Assembly: GCA_027531145.1 (NCBI GenBank)
Contig: JAPZRF010000006.1
Location: 124,001-188,000 of the forward strand
Direction: 5' to 3'
DNA length: 64,000 bases
Source of the DNA: Brevundimonas sp.
GTDB lineage: Bacteria; Pseudomonadota; Alphaproteobacteria; Caulobacterales; Caulobacteraceae
Shown here piece after piece: positions 54,431-63,438 of the stretch; the first letter of the stretch is position 1; each line of letters starts with the position of its first letter. Position numbers and translations under genes: made by a program. Below the pieces are notes generated by a model. It saw only the letters and a list, made by a program, of their open reading frames with translations. It did not search any database and had not been told where the DNA came from.

Positions 54431-55978
54431 CTAGGGAGGGGTGCCGGAAAGCCACGTCTGCGGGTCAATCGGCTCCAGGGGATCCCGCAATGGGCCCGAT
54501 ACCCTGTAGACCGCGATGCTCTCGAGCGGCGTTCCAAGGACCTTGCGGGTCAGCGTCGCCACCGGTGCAACCTCACCATAAGTTGCTTCAAGCTTGACCC
54601 GTTCGTCACGCCGCGCCTCCGCGACATAGAGGCCGGTAGCCGCGAGCCGCTCCCGGTCCGGCCCCGGCATCATGACATAGCGGATACGCTCGGTAAGCGG
54701 AACGACGGGCAGGTCATTCTGGCGCAAGCCATAGGCAAGCTGGCCGGCCATGCCATAGCTGGTGGTCGCCACGTAGACTGCACCTTCCTGCGCTGCAATT
54801 CGTTCGACATCGCCGACAACTTCTGGCCAGCCACGCAACTGGGACGTCGGATCCTGGCGAGCCAGCCTGCCGGTAAAGGCATTGACAGCGTGAATCTGCA
54901 CCACAATTCCCAACGCAAGCCCGAAAACGACCGCGCCAATGGCAACGCCACGCCAGATCCTTTGCGTCTGGTCGCCGATGAACACTGCGGACATGACGCA
55001 GGCTGCAAGGAACAGCGGTGCCGGCCAGTTGCCCTCTACACGGGAATGCAGAGAGTGGATCAAGAGATAGAAGAGGAACGGCAGCGAGGTCAGAAGCAGA
55101 AGTCCGGCTGCCTCGTTCCCCTGACGCAGACGCCGCATAAGCATCACACTCCCGGCGGCTGCGGGAACAGCGATCAACGGGTTAAGCAGGCCGAAAACAG
55201 CGCCAACGAACTCGAATACATACTTGAAACTCAAGCCGTCGACCCGCCCGGCACGTCCGAACTGCTTGTAGAACGAGGCCCAGTCATAGGCGTGGTTCCA
55301 GAGAATTACCGGGGTGAACAAGGCAATCGCCAGAGCACCGCCCAGCCACAATTGCCAGCAAGAGAACCAGCGCCGCGCCGAAGGGACAGCTACCAGCCAA
55401 AGCACGATGCCCGCTCCAAGGAAAAGAGCGGAATACTTCGACAGGAGGCCACAACCGGCGAACGCGCCTACGGCAAGCCACCAGTAGGCCCGCCCGGAAA
55501 CCTGCAACTCCGCCAGAGCCCAGATTGTCAGGCCCCAGAACAGGACCGAGGGTGCATCCGGCGTGATCAAGATCCCGCCAATGCCGACGAGCAGCGTCGC
55601 ATTGAGAAACAGTACCGAAAGCCCGGCGACCCTGCGGTCAAACAGGATATCCGCCGTTCGCCACAGCGCCAGCGATCCGACTGCCACCGACAGCACGCCC
55701 ACCAACCGAAGGCCCAGCGCCGTATCGCCAGCGATCGCCTGGCCGAGCCAGATCCACCAGCCGACCATCGGTGGGTGGTCATAGTAGCCGCCGGCCGGGA
55801 ACAGGCCCCACAGTCGATAGTAGGCTTCATCTTCGGCAAGGCCGGCGCTGGCCGCGCCCCACAAGCGGAACATGGTCAGGAGCGCAACGAGACCCAGAAG
55901 CGACCGCGGCGCGAGCCAAACTGGCAGCTCATCGACGCCGTGGCCCCGGGCGGCAACTCCAGCGCGCGGGTCGCTCAT
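54431..55978 (-). CDS. ArnT-like glycosyltransferase family 39 membrane protein
   Basis: A 515-residue polytopic enzyme transferring a sugar from a polyprenyl-phosphate donor in the periplasm. The first loop after TM1 carries the GT39 acidic motif (AEDEAYYRLWG) and YYDHPPMVGWWIWLGQ, and about ten further transmembrane helices and a small C-terminal soluble domain follow. ATG 55978 overlaps the stop of the upstream DPM/GtrA-like gene (ATGA), which would provide the lipid-linked sugar. The acceptor (lipid A, protein or glycan) is unknown. Confidence 0.9.
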   Translation of the reverse strand: MSDPRAGVAARGHGVDELPVWLAPRSLLGLVALLTMFRLWGAASAGLAEDEAYYRLWGLFPAGGYYDHPPMVGWWIWLGQAIAGDTALGLRLVGVLSVAVGSLALWRTADILFDRRVAGLSVLFLNATLLVGIGGILITPDAPSVLFWGLTIWALAELQVSGRAYWWLAVGAFAGCGLLSKYSALFLGAGIVLWLVAVPSARRWFSCWQLWLGGALAIALFTPVILWNHAYDWASFYKQFGRAGRVDGLSFKYVFEFVGAVFGLLNPLIAVPAAAGSVMLMRRLRQGNEAAGLLLLTSLPFLFYLLIHSLHSRVEGNWPAPLFLAACVMSAVFIGDQTQRIWRGVAIGAVVFGLALGIVVQIHAVNAFTGRLARQDPTSQLRGWPEVVGDVERIAAQEGAVYVATTSYGMAGQLAYGLRQNDLPVVPLTERIRYVMMPGPDRERLAATGLYVAEARRDERVKLEATYGEVAPVATLTRKVLGTPLESIAVYRVSGPLRDPLEPIDPQTWLSGTPP

Positions 55979-57126
55979 GGCCTGCGCCAGGTGAGGACCG
56001 ACGAGGCGGCGTAGTTCCAGACTGCGCCCATGGCCGCACCCGCCGTACCGGCCAGCCACCAGACCGGCTCGCTCTGGTAGATCATGTTGGCGACGCCAAC
56101 ATTAGCCAGGACGCCGACACTGCACACCGCGTAGAACGTCAGGAGACCCCGGAGCATCGCAAGGCCGGTGAGGCGGCGATCCCGATATGTCAGTCGGTTG
56201 TTGAGCGCAAAATTGGTCGTCATGGCGACAAACGTCGCCAACGTCTGCGCTACGTTGAAATCGAGCCCAAGCCCGATCATGGAGCCACGCAGCGCCAACA
56301 GATGCACCAGCACGCCGCTGGCCCCGACCAGCGCAAACATCAGGAAGCGGACAGACACAAGGTCGCCGAAATACTTGGACACCAGCAATCCCAGATAATC
56401 GAACGTCACGAGTGCATCGAGCTTGCTCTTGCCCTCGCGGCGCTCGCGGAAAACAAAGGGAAACTCGACGATGCGCAAACGGCCTTCGCCGCTCGCCACG
56501 ATATCGAGCAGGATCTTGAAGCCTTGCACCGACAGCTTCGGGGCCAGCTCATCAACTATCGGACGGCGCAGCATGAAGAAGCCGCTCATCGGGTCGGTCA
56601 GGGTCACCTTGAGCAGCCTCTGCGCCAGGGCATTGGCGAGGTTGGAGCCGGCCGCACGGATGCTCGACAGGCCCTCGCCTATGGCCCCGCCTTCGGTCCT
56701 GCGGCTCGCCACTGCCAGATCCCGATCACCCGCCTTCAGGGCGGCCAGCATCTTCGGCAGCAGGGTCTCGTCGTGCTGCAGGTCAGCATCCATTACCGCA
56801 ACAAACGGGGCTGAGGACGAAAGCATGCCCTCGATACAGGCACCTGCCAGACCACGTCGGCCGATCCGGCGGATGACACGCACGCGCGGATCCGTTGCGG
56901 CAATCTCGCGGGCTATCGTGGCGGTTCCATCGGGCGAATTGTCGTCGACAAAGACCACCTCAAAGGCAATTCCGGTCAGCGCCCTGCGCAGCGCCGCCAC
57001 AACCAGGGGCACATTCTCCCGCTCGTTGTAGGTGGGCAAGATGACAGTCAGCTCCGGAACCGACAGGGTTGCGGCGGGGACCGGGGTGGCCTCCGCGCCA
57101 GCCTGATGCAGGGAACGAACTTCCAT
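55975..57126 (-). CDS. Dolichol-phosphate-mannose synthase-like GT2 fused to GtrA-like membrane domain
   Basis: A 383-residue protein. The N-terminal GT2 domain (about 25-250) has LPTYNERENVPLVV, VDDNSPDGT, the metal site MDADLQHDE and DPMSGFFMLRR. The C-terminal GtrA-like part (about 260-380) has four transmembrane helices with TNFALNNRLTYRDRR. It makes polyprenyl-phosphate-sugar and may help flip it, serving the ArnT-like enzyme encoded just downstream. The start is ATG 57126 without a strong ribosome site; an upstream start is possible. Confidence 0.9.
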   Translation of the reverse strand: MEVRSLHQAGAEATPVPAATLSVPELTVILPTYNERENVPLVVAALRRALTGIAFEVVFVDDNSPDGTATIAREIAATDPRVRVIRRIGRRGLAGACIEGMLSSSAPFVAVMDADLQHDETLLPKMLAALKAGDRDLAVASRRTEGGAIGEGLSSIRAAGSNLANALAQRLLKVTLTDPMSGFFMLRRPIVDELAPKLSVQGFKILLDIVASGEGRLRIVEFPFVFRERREGKSKLDALVTFDYLGLLVSKYFGDLVSVRFLMFALVGASGVLVHLLALRGSMIGLGLDFNVAQTLATFVAMTTNFALNNRLTYRDRRLTGLAMLRGLLTFYAVCSVGVLANVGVANMIYQSEPVWWLAGTAGAAMGAVWNYAASSVLTWRRP

Positions 57127-57332
57127 GGAGACAGACCACTGGTCACGTTGAAAGGCCTCGCCAACATGGTGAGGCCTCTGGCCAATCTCGCGCGACTCAC
57201 AGCCAGGCAAGGCCGCTTCATGCGAAATCAAGCGCCAGAATTGGTGACGCATTGATCAGGCAGCTTTGTCAACGTTGGCGGATTCCGTCCCGGAACTCAA
57301 TCCCCGGGGACGACGTGGCGGTGATGCCGCCT

Positions 57333-57890
57333 TCAGGAAGGGGCGCTCGCCTGCAACCCCGTCTCGGACACACTGTTTGCCGGGACAACCCACTGGCGGA
57401 GCGCGTTTCTCCGCCCTTGAAAACCCGGGGAAGGCACCGCCGTCTCAAAGCCGGTCGCGCAAGGGCTCGGCGCAAACTGTTCGATGACATCGAGGACGAC
57501 CGGGACGGTTCCCGGCTGCGCTCGCTCCCGCGCGAGACGACACCCTGTCCAACCCAACGCCCTGCGCCGGACACCAAGTCGTGCATGGCATTCGGTCCTG
57601 GTCTTTCGGACCTGTGTGACAAGGGCTTCGAACAGTTCGCGGTTTGCCGCCCCGACCGGGCCGCACAAGGCCTCGGTCGGATCGATCCTGGACTCATGCT
57701 GGACCGCAGCGGTCGACAGGGTGCGGACAACAATCTGCGCCTTCGCAAGGCCGGGACCGTGCGCGGACTTAAGCCATGCGACCGCAGCGGCGGGCTTTGC
57801 GAATGGGCCGGCCGCGTCCGCCAAGGCTTGCCATTGTTCCAGTATTCGCCAGGTCTTGCCGGCAAGATTGCGTATAACAGCGGCATCCAA
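57333..57890 (-). pseudogene. DUF4287-like gene, probably degraded
   Basis: A leftward frame whose first part (VIRNLAGKTWRILEQWQALADAAGPFAKPAAAVAWLKSAHGPGLAKA, as separate blocks) matches the small DUF4287 domain. The following part would be expected to be a DUF5655 domain but shows only a short plausible piece (NRELFEALVTQVRK) and then unconvincing Arg-rich sequence, suggesting a frameshift. No ATG lies in a sensible place; TTG 57890 is the only start after the upstream stop. Could be a divergent real gene. Confidence 0.42.
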
Positions 57891-57910
57891 CCCAGCTGGC
57901 GACAGAGCCG

Positions 57911-58330
57911 TTACCGGGCCCTCCGGCGGGCAATGCAATCGGCCAGCTTCCGGCTGAGCAGGTTCTTCCACCCCATGCCCAGGAACACACGCGGCATCAG
58001 GTTGGAGAACCCACGGAACCCGTCATGGATGAGAGTCAGGCGGGTTTCGGTTTCGGTCACCTCAACCAGATCGAAGGTGACGGTCGTGTCGAGGGGACCG
58101 CCCTTCCAGGCCAGGACGAGACTTTCGGGCGGCACGATGTCGAGAACCTTGGCGTGCACGATTCCGTCGAAGCCGGGTGCCGGCTTGGTGCGGAAAGTGA
58201 ACGCATGGCCGAGGACGGGCTGGAAGTCGTTCGGCATCAGCCAATCCGCCAGGGCATCGCTGTCTGCGATTGCTGCCCAGACCATGTCGCGTGGATAGTT
58301 GTAGGTACGGCTCAAACGGATCGCGCGCAT
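57911..58330 (-). CDS. SRPBCC/AHSA1 domain protein
   Basis: A 139-residue START-like protein with RTYNYPRDMVWAAIADSDALADWLMP, the start of an AHSA1 domain, and the later WKGGPLDTTVTFDLVEVTETETRLTLIHDGF strands. Binds hydrophobic ligands; no enzymatic activity is established. ATG 58330 with GAGGCG is preferred over GTG 58342, which overlaps the ArsR stop. Pairs with the adjacent ArsR regulator, a common arrangement. Confidence 0.86.
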   Translation of the reverse strand: MRAIRLSRTYNYPRDMVWAAIADSDALADWLMPNDFQPVLGHAFTFRTKPAPGFDGIVHAKVLDIVPPESLVLAWKGGPLDTTVTFDLVEVTETETRLTLIHDGFRGFSNLMPRVFLGMGWKNLLSRKLADCIARRRAR

Positions 58331-58341
58331 GCTTCGCCTCA

Positions 58342-58665
58342 CTACTGCCTTTTCTTCAGGTGGGTTTCCAGCACATCGAGCCGGTCGCTCCAGAAATCCC
58401 GATACTTGTCGAGCCAGTCCGCCACCTTCGCGAGTTCAGTGGGCTTCAGCGAGTAGAAGGTGTTGCGCCCGACCCGCCGCGCACCGACGAGGCCAGCCAG
58501 CCGAAACACCTGCAGGTGTTGGGAGACGGTCGGTTGCCGCACCTGCAACAGTGCGGTCAGCTCCCGGACAGTCCTTTCGCCGCTCATCGTGGCGTCGAGG
58601 ATCAATCGACGCCTGGGCTCGGCGATGGCGCGGAACGGATCTTGATCAGCGGCTACATAGCCCAT
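58342..58665 (-). CDS. ArsR family transcriptional regulator
   Basis: A 107-residue winged-helix protein with DPFRAIAEPRRRLILDA, recognition helix VRQPTVSQHLQVFRLAGLV and wing RVGRNTFYSL. There are no metal-binding cysteines, so it senses something other than metals, as in the ArsR-AHSA1 subgroup. It probably represses itself and the AHSA1 gene by binding the double palindrome at 58676-58714. Confidence 0.9.
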   Translation of the reverse strand: MGYVAADQDPFRAIAEPRRRLILDATMSGERTVRELTALLQVRQPTVSQHLQVFRLAGLVGARRVGRNTFYSLKPTELAKVADWLDKYRDFWSDRLDVLETHLKKRQ

Positions 58666-58675
58666 GTTTTATCCA

Positions 58676-58714
58676 TAGGTAATTGCCTACCAAGCATGGA
58701 TAGGTAATCGCCTA
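58676..58714. promoter_or_regulatory. Double near-palindromic operator for ArsR-AHSA1
   Basis: TAGGTAATTGCCTA at 58676-58689 and TAGGTAATCGCCTA at 58701-58714: two near-identical imperfect palindromes 25 bp apart, beginning 11 bp upstream of the ArsR start codon. Confidence 0.7.
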
Positions 58715-58758
58715 TGATTTTCAGGTGAGATTGAAGAGGACCGGATTGGCGAGCGGAC

Positions 58759-58806
58759 GTGAAGAAGAGCAGGTTCAGTGAGGCGCAGACCATCGGCGTG
58801 CTGCGG
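58759..58806 (+). mobile_element. IS3-family orfA 5' fragment
   Basis: GTG 58759 begins MKKSRFSEAQTIGVLR, the first 16 residues of the common IS3-group OrfA; the homology stops abruptly after that. The rest of the gap to 59009 (about 200 bp) shows no recognisable gene. A truncated insertion next to cysteine synthase. Confidence 0.72.
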
Positions 58807-59009
58807 GCGACGACGACCTTCGGGACCGTCAGCTGCCCGATCCGGGCTACCGCTCGACTGGCTGCTGGCCAAGTACCCGCGCCGTACCACCCGGAGCCGG
58901 CGCGCGGGTTGGTCGCTGGTCCAGCGTCGACAAGACCGGATGCGACATCCATCTTGCGGTCGGGTCGCGACGGCCCGCTGACCCTTTATCCCCTCGCCGC
59001 GAGACTCCC

Positions 59010-60023
59010 TTGACCGTCCGACGCTCCGTCATCGACCTGATCGGCGACACGCCGCTGATCCGCCTGAACCGCCTGTCCGAAGCGACCGGCTGCGAGATCC
59101 TCGGCAAGGCCGAGTTCCTCAACCCCGGCCAGTCGATCAAGGACCGGGCGGCGCTGTCGATCATCCGGCGCGCCCGCGCCTGCGGCGAACTGCGGCCCGG
59201 CGGGACCATTGTCGAGGGTACCGCCGGCAACACCGGCATAGGCCTCAGCCTCGTCGGCGCGGCGCTGGGCCATCCGGTCGTGGTGGTCATGCCGCGCACC
59301 CAGTCGGAGGAAAAGAAGCTGGCGGTGCGGGCGCTCGGTGCCCGGCTGGTCGAGGTCGACGCCGCCCCCTTCTCCAGTCCCGGCCACTTCGTCCACCACT
59401 CGGCCCGGCTGGCGCGCGAGCTCGACGCCGAGCTGCCCAACGGTGCCTTCTGGGCCAACCAGTTCGACAACCTGTCCAACCGCCTCGCCCACTACGAGGG
59501 CACCGGGCCGGAGATCTGGGCCCAGACCGAGGGCCGGATCGACGGCTTCGTCAGCGTGGTCGGCTCGGGCGGGACCCTGACCGGTGCGGGGGCTTTCCTG
59601 AAGGAGCGCAACCCCGACATCCAGGTGGCGCTGGCCGACCCGGCGGGCGCCTCGCTCTACAGCTGGTTCACCTGCGGCGAGATGAAGGCCGAGGGCTCCT
59701 CGATCACTGAAGGCATCGGCGTCGGGCGCATCACCGGCAACCTCGAGGGCTTCACCCCCGACCACGCCTGGCGCATCGAGGACGCCGACTTCCTGCCCAC
59801 CCTGTTCGACCTGGTGCGCGAGGAGGGACTGTCGCTGGGCGGCTCCAGCGGCGTCAACCTGATCGGGGCGGTGCGCCTCGCGCGCGAGCTCGGCCCCGGC
59901 AAGACCATCGTCACCTTCCTGTGCGACCCGGGCAGCCGCTACGCCTCGCGCCTGTTCAATCCGCAGTTCCTGACCGCCCGCGGCCTGCCGGTCCCGCCGT
60001 GGCTGGCGACGGCGATGCGGTAG
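59010..60023 (+). CDS. Cysteine synthase (O-acetylserine sulfhydrylase family)
   Basis: PLP enzyme of 337 residues making L-cysteine from O-acetylserine and sulfide. The PLP Lys is in NPGQSIKDRAA, the substrate loop is EGTAGNTGIGL, the cofactor phosphate loop VGSGGTLTG, and GGSSGVN the C-terminal PLP contact. The best start is TTG 59010 (MTVRRSVIDLIGDTPLIRL). The protein is longer at the C-terminus than CysK, and its last 68 bp overlap the convergent membrane-protein gene. Confidence 0.9.
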   Translation: MTVRRSVIDLIGDTPLIRLNRLSEATGCEILGKAEFLNPGQSIKDRAALSIIRRARACGELRPGGTIVEGTAGNTGIGLSLVGAALGHPVVVVMPRTQSEEKKLAVRALGARLVEVDAAPFSSPGHFVHHSARLARELDAELPNGAFWANQFDNLSNRLAHYEGTGPEIWAQTEGRIDGFVSVVGSGGTLTGAGAFLKERNPDIQVALADPAGASLYSWFTCGEMKAEGSSITEGIGVGRITGNLEGFTPDHAWRIEDADFLPTLFDLVREEGLSLGGSSGVNLIGAVRLARELGPGKTIVTFLCDPGSRYASRLFNPQFLTARGLPVPPWLATAMR

Positions 60024-62139
60024 CCCCGGAGCCTGGATCAGGGCAGCCGAAGGCCTTCGTGAGGTCCGCGTCGATGGTCATCGCGTCCCCGGCCTGCACC
60101 ACGCAGGTCGAGTACTGCGCCACGTCGAGCCCCCGAACCACCTCGAGATCCCGGCGCAGCTCCTGCAGCAGCCTGGCTTCATCCACCGCCGTTATCGACG
60201 GGCGCGCGCCGCTGCCGCGGCGACCGGCGAGATAGACCAGCACCTTGCGCTGGGGGGCCGAGCCGGCGGGCCGGACACCGCTCTCGGGCGCCGGGCCGGT
60301 GTACTGACCCAGCACGATGCTCAGCACCCTGAGACCGGCATGCTCGCGCGCCAGGGCTTGCGCCCGCCGCGCCGCCAGCTGTTCCTCGGTTTCGACGGCC
60401 CCCTCGAACGAGGCCAGACCAACGACGATCGCGAGCTCCGCGCGGGCCGGCGCCCGGGTCCATTCCGCGAGCGTCGGCTCCGGATGGGGCATGAGGGTGT
60501 TGAGGGTGCAGGCTCCCTGATCGCCGCCAAGATCAAAGGCTGTTCGACCGTCGTCGCCAAACGCCCAGGTCGCACTGACTCCGGCGGCCTCCGGGCGATC
60601 ACCTGCCTTCACCGGGCTGTCAGGGGCTTCGCATACCAGGCCGCCGCGCACCAGAAAGGCCTCCCCGGGCTGACGAGCCTCGGGGACACCGGCCAGCCAG
60701 GTCAGCACCGCGGCCAAATAGACGAACAGGACCCAGGCGGCCCCGACGGCGGCGATCGTGAACAGACGCGCCGGGGTGCGGTCGCGCGAGGGGTGGGCCC
60801 GGCGCCGGTCGGCGACCAGGGCCAGGCCGAAGCTCAGGGCCAGCAAGGCGACCACGACGGCGAGCAGAACAGGCCCGGCCAGTGCGTTGGCGGCATTGGA
60901 CTGCTTCAGGGCGGCCAGCAGCTGGCCGAGAGGTGCCAGCCCCTCCGACAGGGACCATTCGCTCCCGGTACCGAACACCCAGACATCGATCAGAGGGATG
61001 AGGTGCGCCGCCAGCCAGTGGCCCGCCAGCAGCATGAGCAGGCCGAGGCCGAAGGCCAGAACCACGCGGCGCTCACCGGAGGCCGGGTTCTGTTCCGCCA
61101 CCGACCTGAACCCACCCTTGAGGAACGCCTCATAGGTCGTGAGGTTTTCCCTGGCGATCGCCAGCCTCTCCTCGGCGAGGTCCTCCATCTGCTTGCGCAA
61201 GGCCGCCTCGCGCGCCGCCCGGGCCTCGAGCGCCGCTTCGGCGGAGAGCGGGGTCGCGGCGGGATCATCGCCGGCGACTTCCGCCGGGGCCGGTCGCACG
61301 ACGCGTTCATACTGCAGAAGATACTCCACGCCGTCCGCCTGCAGGCGGTCAAGGAGGAAACGCAAAAGCACCAGGGTCCCGAGGGCGACCACCACCATCA
61401 GGGCGGCGACGAGAATGCCGCCCGACAGGGCGACCAGGGCGCTGCCGGCGATGATGAGTCCGGAGACCAGCCAGAAGGTCACGCCCGGCTCGGCGGGATC
61501 GGCGACCTCCGGGGGCGGGAGGAAACGGAAGTCGCCCGAGATCAGATCGGCGAGGTCATGCGGCCGATCGGCCCCGGTGTCGGGGGGCTGGTGCACAGCC
61601 TGCGCCTTCTTCACAGCCTGTTCGAACACCTTGCTCAGGCGATCGACGGAGCGGGGCTTCCCATACTTCGAATTGAACACCCACCTGCGGAAGGTGTCAT
61701 AGATCCCCCAAAAGAGTCCCCCCACGAGGATGGTGGCGCACAGGGCGAACAGCGCCCACCAGCGCACGAGGGTCTCGATGCGGGCTAGGCGCTCGTCGCT
61801 GCAGAGGTCCCCCGGCTGGGCCTCGCGACCCGGCGGGAGCGCATAACAGGCCTCGGCCGCCAGCACGGCGCTGATCTTTTCAGGCGTGGGCCTGAGGTCA
61901 CCGAGTTCGACCAGGGTGGTTCCACCGCCGGCGCTCTCGTCCACCTGGAACAGGTCGACCAGGGGCTTGAGCTCGCGCGTCAGTTCCCCGACGCTCGCAG
62001 TCCGCTGAAAGGTCCGGGTCATGGGGCCATCGGGCCCCTCGGGCGCGATGATCATGCCGATCACCGCAATCAGCTTGAACAGGGTCGCAAGCCCCACGCC
62101 GCCCAGAATGATCTGGGCCAGATACTCTGACCGTCTCAT
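59956..62139 (-). CDS. Large multi-pass membrane protein with OmpA-like C-terminal segment, unknown
   Basis: A 727-residue protein I cannot assign. About seven transmembrane segments (near residues 8-32, 122-145, 212-258 as a pair, 365-395, 430-455 and 475-500), a charged coiled-coil stretch (about 300-345), then a soluble C-terminal region. A piece of that region (AELAIVVGLASFEGAVETEEQLAARRAQALA) resembles OmpA/MotB-type sequences that bind peptidoglycan. ATG 62139 follows GGAG/GGGGGCG. The 3' end overlaps cysteine synthase in antisense by 68 bp. The frame is free of stops over its whole length with normal codon bias, so it is a real gene. Confidence 0.8.
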   Translation of the reverse strand: MRRSEYLAQIILGGVGLATLFKLIAVIGMIIAPEGPDGPMTRTFQRTASVGELTRELKPLVDLFQVDESAGGGTTLVELGDLRPTPEKISAVLAAEACYALPPGREAQPGDLCSDERLARIETLVRWWALFALCATILVGGLFWGIYDTFRRWVFNSKYGKPRSVDRLSKVFEQAVKKAQAVHQPPDTGADRPHDLADLISGDFRFLPPPEVADPAEPGVTFWLVSGLIIAGSALVALSGGILVAALMVVVALGTLVLLRFLLDRLQADGVEYLLQYERVVRPAPAEVAGDDPAATPLSAEAALEARAAREAALRKQMEDLAEERLAIARENLTTYEAFLKGGFRSVAEQNPASGERRVVLAFGLGLLMLLAGHWLAAHLIPLIDVWVFGTGSEWSLSEGLAPLGQLLAALKQSNAANALAGPVLLAVVVALLALSFGLALVADRRRAHPSRDRTPARLFTIAAVGAAWVLFVYLAAVLTWLAGVPEARQPGEAFLVRGGLVCEAPDSPVKAGDRPEAAGVSATWAFGDDGRTAFDLGGDQGACTLNTLMPHPEPTLAEWTRAPARAELAIVVGLASFEGAVETEEQLAARRAQALAREHAGLRVLSIVLGQYTGPAPESGVRPAGSAPQRKVLVYLAGRRGSGARPSITAVDEARLLQELRRDLEVVRGLDVAQYSTCVVQAGDAMTIDADLTKAFGCPDPGSGATASPSPATAGPAGRGRSGTAD

Positions 62140-62588
62140 GGTTCGCCCCCGCTCCCCTTCAGCGACGACAGGGCGCACGGTTCCACGAACGTCGCTATCG
62201 CATTCTCCTCCTAAGTGAACGGGGCTAGAGTTCCATCCCGGCCGTCACCGGCGAGACGTCGCCACCACCAGCGGGCGGCTATGCGCGCACGAAAATGAGG
62301 ACTGCCCCGATGTCCGCCAACACCGACGATATCCGCAGGTGCCGGGGGACCGCTGCCGTTGCCGAGCACACTCCACACCGTCCCGTCGGTCGCCTCCTTG
62401 CCCCGTCCAGCGACTGCTCGAAAGGCTCGCCGACGAACGCTCGGCCGCGCCGGCCGACGCCGCGGCCTTGGCAGAGACGTTGGACGGATGAGCCGGGGCG
62501 ACGAAACGCCGCCGCGGTCGGGCAGATCCTGACAGCGGCGGCGGGTATCCCTATCGTGCCGTAAGCTGACCGCGCCTGGAGCCTTGCC
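62140..62588. other. 450-bp intergenic region before the SOD gene
   Basis: Divergent promoter region between the unknown membrane protein and SOD genes. Open frames here are Arg/Pro-rich and unconvincing. No repeat, RNA or operator was recognised. Confidence 0.5.
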
Positions 62589-63311
<723 letters not shown>

Positions 63312-63438
63312 GCCGACTCCCGCGGCACCCATCCCTGGCGGCCGGCGCGGCGGCGCGATCGGGACCCCAGCGCGACTTGCGCCAATCCGTTTATCTGTAA
63401 TATCATAACATTCCAGATCTGGCTTCCGGAGTTTCGTC

